From the NCBI RefSeq assembly GCF_001612805.1, contig NZ_BDBD01000021.1, forward strand, positions 1 to 64,000: 64,000 nucleotides of DNA. Direction: 5' to 3'. The notes below the pieces were generated by a model. It was not told where the DNA came from. It saw only the letters and a program-made list of their open reading frames with translations, and did not search any database. Positions within the stretch are counted from its first letter, which is position 1. Each line of letters opens with the position of its first letter. A program made the position numbers and the translations under genes. Positions 62,001 through 64,000 of this stretch are shown here, one piece after another. Source of the stretch: Nocardia coubleae NBRC 108252. Lineage in GTDB: Bacteria > Actinomycetota > Actinomycetes > Mycobacteriales > Mycobacteriaceae.

Positions 62001-62136
62001 TCACCCAGACTAGATCCTGTTTCGGCGGGCCGCAGTCGAATCCGTCGCGTGTCCGGATCCCTACCTCGCAGGCGCTGCGACCGCCGGGCGGCGGCCCACC
62101 GCGCCTGGCGCCGGAGCCCAGCGCGATAATCGCCGC

Positions 62137-62652
62137 ATGATCATCAAGGTGAGCGGGTTCGCGCCCGAGATCGACGAGTCAGCATGGATCGCGCCGAATG
62201 CGACCGTGATCGGACGGGTGCGCCTGGGCGCCGAGGTCGGCGTCTGGTACTCGGCGGTACTGCGCGGGGACCTCGAACAGATCACCGTCGGCGCCCGCAC
62301 CAACATCCAGGACGGGTGCGTGCTGCACGCCGACCCCGGCTTCCCGCTCACCGTCGGTTCCGGTGTGTCGGTGGGGCACAACGCGATTCTGCACGGGTGC
62401 ACCATCGGCGACGACGTGCTCGTCGGCATGGGCGCCACCGTGCTCAACGGCGCGGTGATCGGGGCGGGCACCCTGATCGCGGCCAACGCGCTCATCCCCG
62501 AGGGCGCCCAGATTCCGCCCGGCTCGCTGGTTGCCGGGGTGCCGGGAAAGGTGCGTCGCGAGCTCACCGAGGCACAGCAGGACGGCATCAAGCTCAACGC
62601 CGCTGTGTACCTACACAATCTCGCCAACCACCGGGACGCCGAAGTGTTGTGA
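62137..62652 (+). CDS. Gamma-carbonic anhydrase family protein
   Basis: The 171-residue protein is a left-handed beta-helix of hexapeptide repeats (IGRVRLGAEVGVWYSAV..., VGHNAILHGCTIGDDVLVGMGATV in part) ending in a helix. The three zinc-type histidines are in CVLHAD, SVGHN and ILHGC. Members include carbonic anhydrases and acyl-carnitine-type proteins (CaiE/PaaY), so activity is not certain. The gene stands alone. Confidence 0.9.
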   Translation: MIIKVSGFAPEIDESAWIAPNATVIGRVRLGAEVGVWYSAVLRGDLEQITVGARTNIQDGCVLHADPGFPLTVGSGVSVGHNAILHGCTIGDDVLVGMGATVLNGAVIGAGTLIAANALIPEGAQIPPGSLVAGVPGKVRRELTEAQQDGIKLNAAVYLHNLANHRDAEVL

Positions 62653-62769
62653 CGCATCACACTGAGCAAATGACCAGTAGGGAAACCTGATAACATTTGC
62701 CCTGCGTATCGCGACCGGTCCACCGAGTCTTCAGGGCCGGCACCGGTACGCGGGGCAGGAGGTATCACG

Positions 62770-62958
62770 GTGGCATACGCGCAGGTAGGTGTGCACCGAT
62801 CCGGGGGCAGGCTCAGCGTGGCCGATATCGCGGCACAACCAGGCGGTATCGAGGCACTCCAGTGCCGTGTTCACGAATTACGTTCCCGGGGTGTGCATTT
62901 CGCGGCAAACGCGATAGAGCAAGAGATGGTCGCGCTGGATCTCCCACCACGGGGATAA
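62770..62958 (+). CDS. Small hypothetical protein
   Basis: A GTG at 62770 with a strong AGGAGG six bases upstream opens a 62-residue frame (VAYAQVGVHRSGGRLSVADI...). The protein is soluble with a C-terminal helix (SRGVHFAANAIEQEMVALD) and a single cysteine. I do not recognise the family. It ends seven bases before the TetR gene and is very likely co-transcribed with it. Confidence 0.6.
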   Translation: MAYAQVGVHRSGGRLSVADIAAQPGGIEALQCRVHELRSRGVHFAANAIEQEMVALDLPPRG

Positions 62959-62965
62959 TGGGCTG

Positions 62966-63583
62966 ATGCCCACTGTCTCGACCATCCTCGCGCGGATCCT
63001 GGAAAAACCCGTCACCGACGGGGAGAAACTGCTCGACAGCGCGCTGTCGGCGTTTCTGGATTTCGGGATCAAACGGACAAGTATGGGCGAGATCGCGCGC
63101 CGCGCCGGTATCAGCCCGGCCACCCTGTACCGACGCTTCGAATCCAAGAACGACCTGGTCGAAGCGGTGGGCGTGCGTGAGGCGCAGCGCTATGTCGGCG
63201 AGATCGACGAGCGGGTCCGCGCGGTCACCGAACCCGGGGACCGGCTGGTCGAGATCTTCGTCGCCTTCGTCACGACCATCGCGGGCAACGAACTGCTGCG
63301 GCGGTTGCTCGGCACCGAGCCGGAGATGATCCTGCCCAAACTCACCACCGACGCCGGGCCCATTCTGGCGGTGGGACGCGAATATCTCGCCGACAAGCTG
63401 CGTGAGGTGCAGGCGGGCTCCCCTGACTTCGACCCGGACCTGGTCGCCGAGATCATGGCCCGGCTCGCCTTGTCGCTGGCGCTGACACCCGACGGGCTGA
63501 TCCCGCTCGACGACGCCGAGGCCGGGCGGGAATTCGCGCGCCGCACGCTGCTGCCGATGGTCGGCGTGCGGCCCTCCTACTGA
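62966..63583 (+). CDS. TetR-family regulator
   Basis: The 205-residue regulator has a helix-turn-helix in FGIKRTSMGEIARRAGISPATLYRRFESKNDL (residues about 32-63), with the usual N-terminal lead-in helix LLDSALSAFLDFGI. The C-terminal ligand domain is unremarkable. It follows the 62-residue gene by seven bases. Its target is unknown; no divergent gene is present. Its last bases overlap the convergent restriction-type gene by seven. Confidence 0.9.
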   Translation: MPTVSTILARILEKPVTDGEKLLDSALSAFLDFGIKRTSMGEIARRAGISPATLYRRFESKNDLVEAVGVREAQRYVGEIDERVRAVTEPGDRLVEIFVAFVTTIAGNELLRRLLGTEPEMILPKLTTDAGPILAVGREYLADKLREVQAGSPDFDPDLVAEIMARLALSLALTPDGLIPLDDAEAGREFARRTLLPMVGVRPSY

Positions 63584-64000
63584 GCGGACACCCCGAACGC
63601 CTCGGCGACTGCGTCGTCGACGGCGGCATCGGATACCGGCACACCGTCCTCCATGAGCTCGCGCACGCGGCGCACGATCTCGACGGCCGCCGGACTGCAT
63701 GGATCAGGCAGGGGCAGCCGGGCGACGTACTGGGTGATCCAGCGCCGCCTGCCCGAATACAGGCGGTTGCCGCAGACCGCGTCGTAGAAGCGCAGGCCCA
63801 GCGCCGAATTCGCCACGCCCATCAGGAGATACGCCAGGTCGGTCGCGGACTTGCCTGCGTCGAGGTCGGTGAGCGAGATCCAGTAGCAGTCGCCGTTCAC
63901 CACGGCACCGGAACGGTCGAGGGCGAAGCGGGGCCGTTCGCTGATGTCGGGAAAGACGAGTTTGGGCGCACCCCACAGGTGCGGTCGTTGCGGCACCCAG
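63577..64000 (-). CDS. C-terminal end of a type IIG-like (Eco57I/TaqI) restriction-modification protein, cut by window edge
   Basis: The visible 141 residues begin WVPQRPHLWGAPKLVFPDISERPRFALD (in outline) and continue GAVVNGDCYWISL, LAYLLMGVANSALGLRFYDAV and WITQYVARLPLPDP. This matches the TaqI-like C-terminal specificity domain found at the end of Eco57I-type enzymes and PglX-like methylases, where it recognises the DNA site. The N-terminal methylase and nuclease parts must lie beyond position 64000. It is convergent with the TetR gene. Confidence 0.75.
   Translation of the reverse strand, partial: WVPQRPHLWGAPKLVFPDISERPRFALDRSGAVVNGDCYWISLTDLDAGKSATDLAYLLMGVANSALGLRFYDAVCGNRLYSGRRRWITQYVARLPLPDPCSPAAVEIVRRVRELMEDGVPVSDAAVDDAVAEAFGVSAQ

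Overview
The window is high-GC actinobacterial DNA, most likely from Nocardia or a close relative in the Mycobacteriales. The main reason is gene order. From about 22.6 kb to 58.3 kb, DUF4191, RDD protein, glnA, glnE, glnA2, a Hip1/CaeA-type hydrolase, panB, a CHAD protein, RNase H/phosphatase, zinc-ribbon protein, Nif3, CobC, PtpA, SURF1 and CobD lie in essentially the order known from the Mycobacterium tuberculosis Rv2219-Rv2236c region, with several non-mycobacterial insertions. Codon third positions are very GC-rich, GTG starts are common, and many secreted or lipoprotein precursors are present.

Layout. 1-0.27 kb: a minus-strand rRNA-operon leader with a boxA-like element; the 16S gene should lie just off the left edge. 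0.3-6.9 kb: a SanA/YdcF-type membrane protein, two uncharacterised small genes, a large SF1 helicase with a coiled coil, a methyltransferase and a frameshifted Excalibur-domain secreted protein. 7-13.5 kb: an N-acetylglucosamine uptake and catabolism cluster (EIIA, EIIB, EIIC, enzyme I, nagA, nagB), interrupted by a 650-base degenerate repeat tract. No HPr gene is visible. 13.5-22.5 kb: accessory genes, including an HD hydrolase, methyltransferase/TetR divergon, GerW-like protein, nitronate monooxygenase, an LmrA/YxaF-type TetR with matching operators before itself and before a reductase-hydrolase fusion, a CocE-type hydrolase and a secreted lipase.

22.6-42 kb is the nitrogen core. GlnA carries the adenylylation tyrosine and has a GlnR-type box upstream, GlnE modifies it, and GlnA2 lacks the site. 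Between these genes sit an M20 peptidase, a monoglyceride lipase, a RibH2-like lumazine synthase, a zinc metallopeptidase lipoprotein, an EEP-family protein, a large DUF262/DUF1524 protein (candidate defence gene) and a cold-shock protein. 42-53 kb holds panB, a lipoprotein, proline iminopeptidase, CHAD protein, RNB ribonuclease, small exported proteins, the RNase P RNA gene (minus strand), an XRE regulator, a secreted S1 protease and the RNase H/phosphatase plus zinc-ribbon pair. 53-58.3 kb holds Nif3, CobC, PtpA, SURF1 and CobD.

58.3-64 kb: an ECF41 sigma factor with its own promoter motif, an SDR, a SnoaL-like protein, alanine dehydrogenase, gamma-carbonic anhydrase, a small conserved-looking gene, a TetR regulator and, cut by the right edge, the C-terminal end of a type IIG-like restriction-modification enzyme. 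No tRNA gene, CRISPR array, insertion sequence or prophage was recognised.
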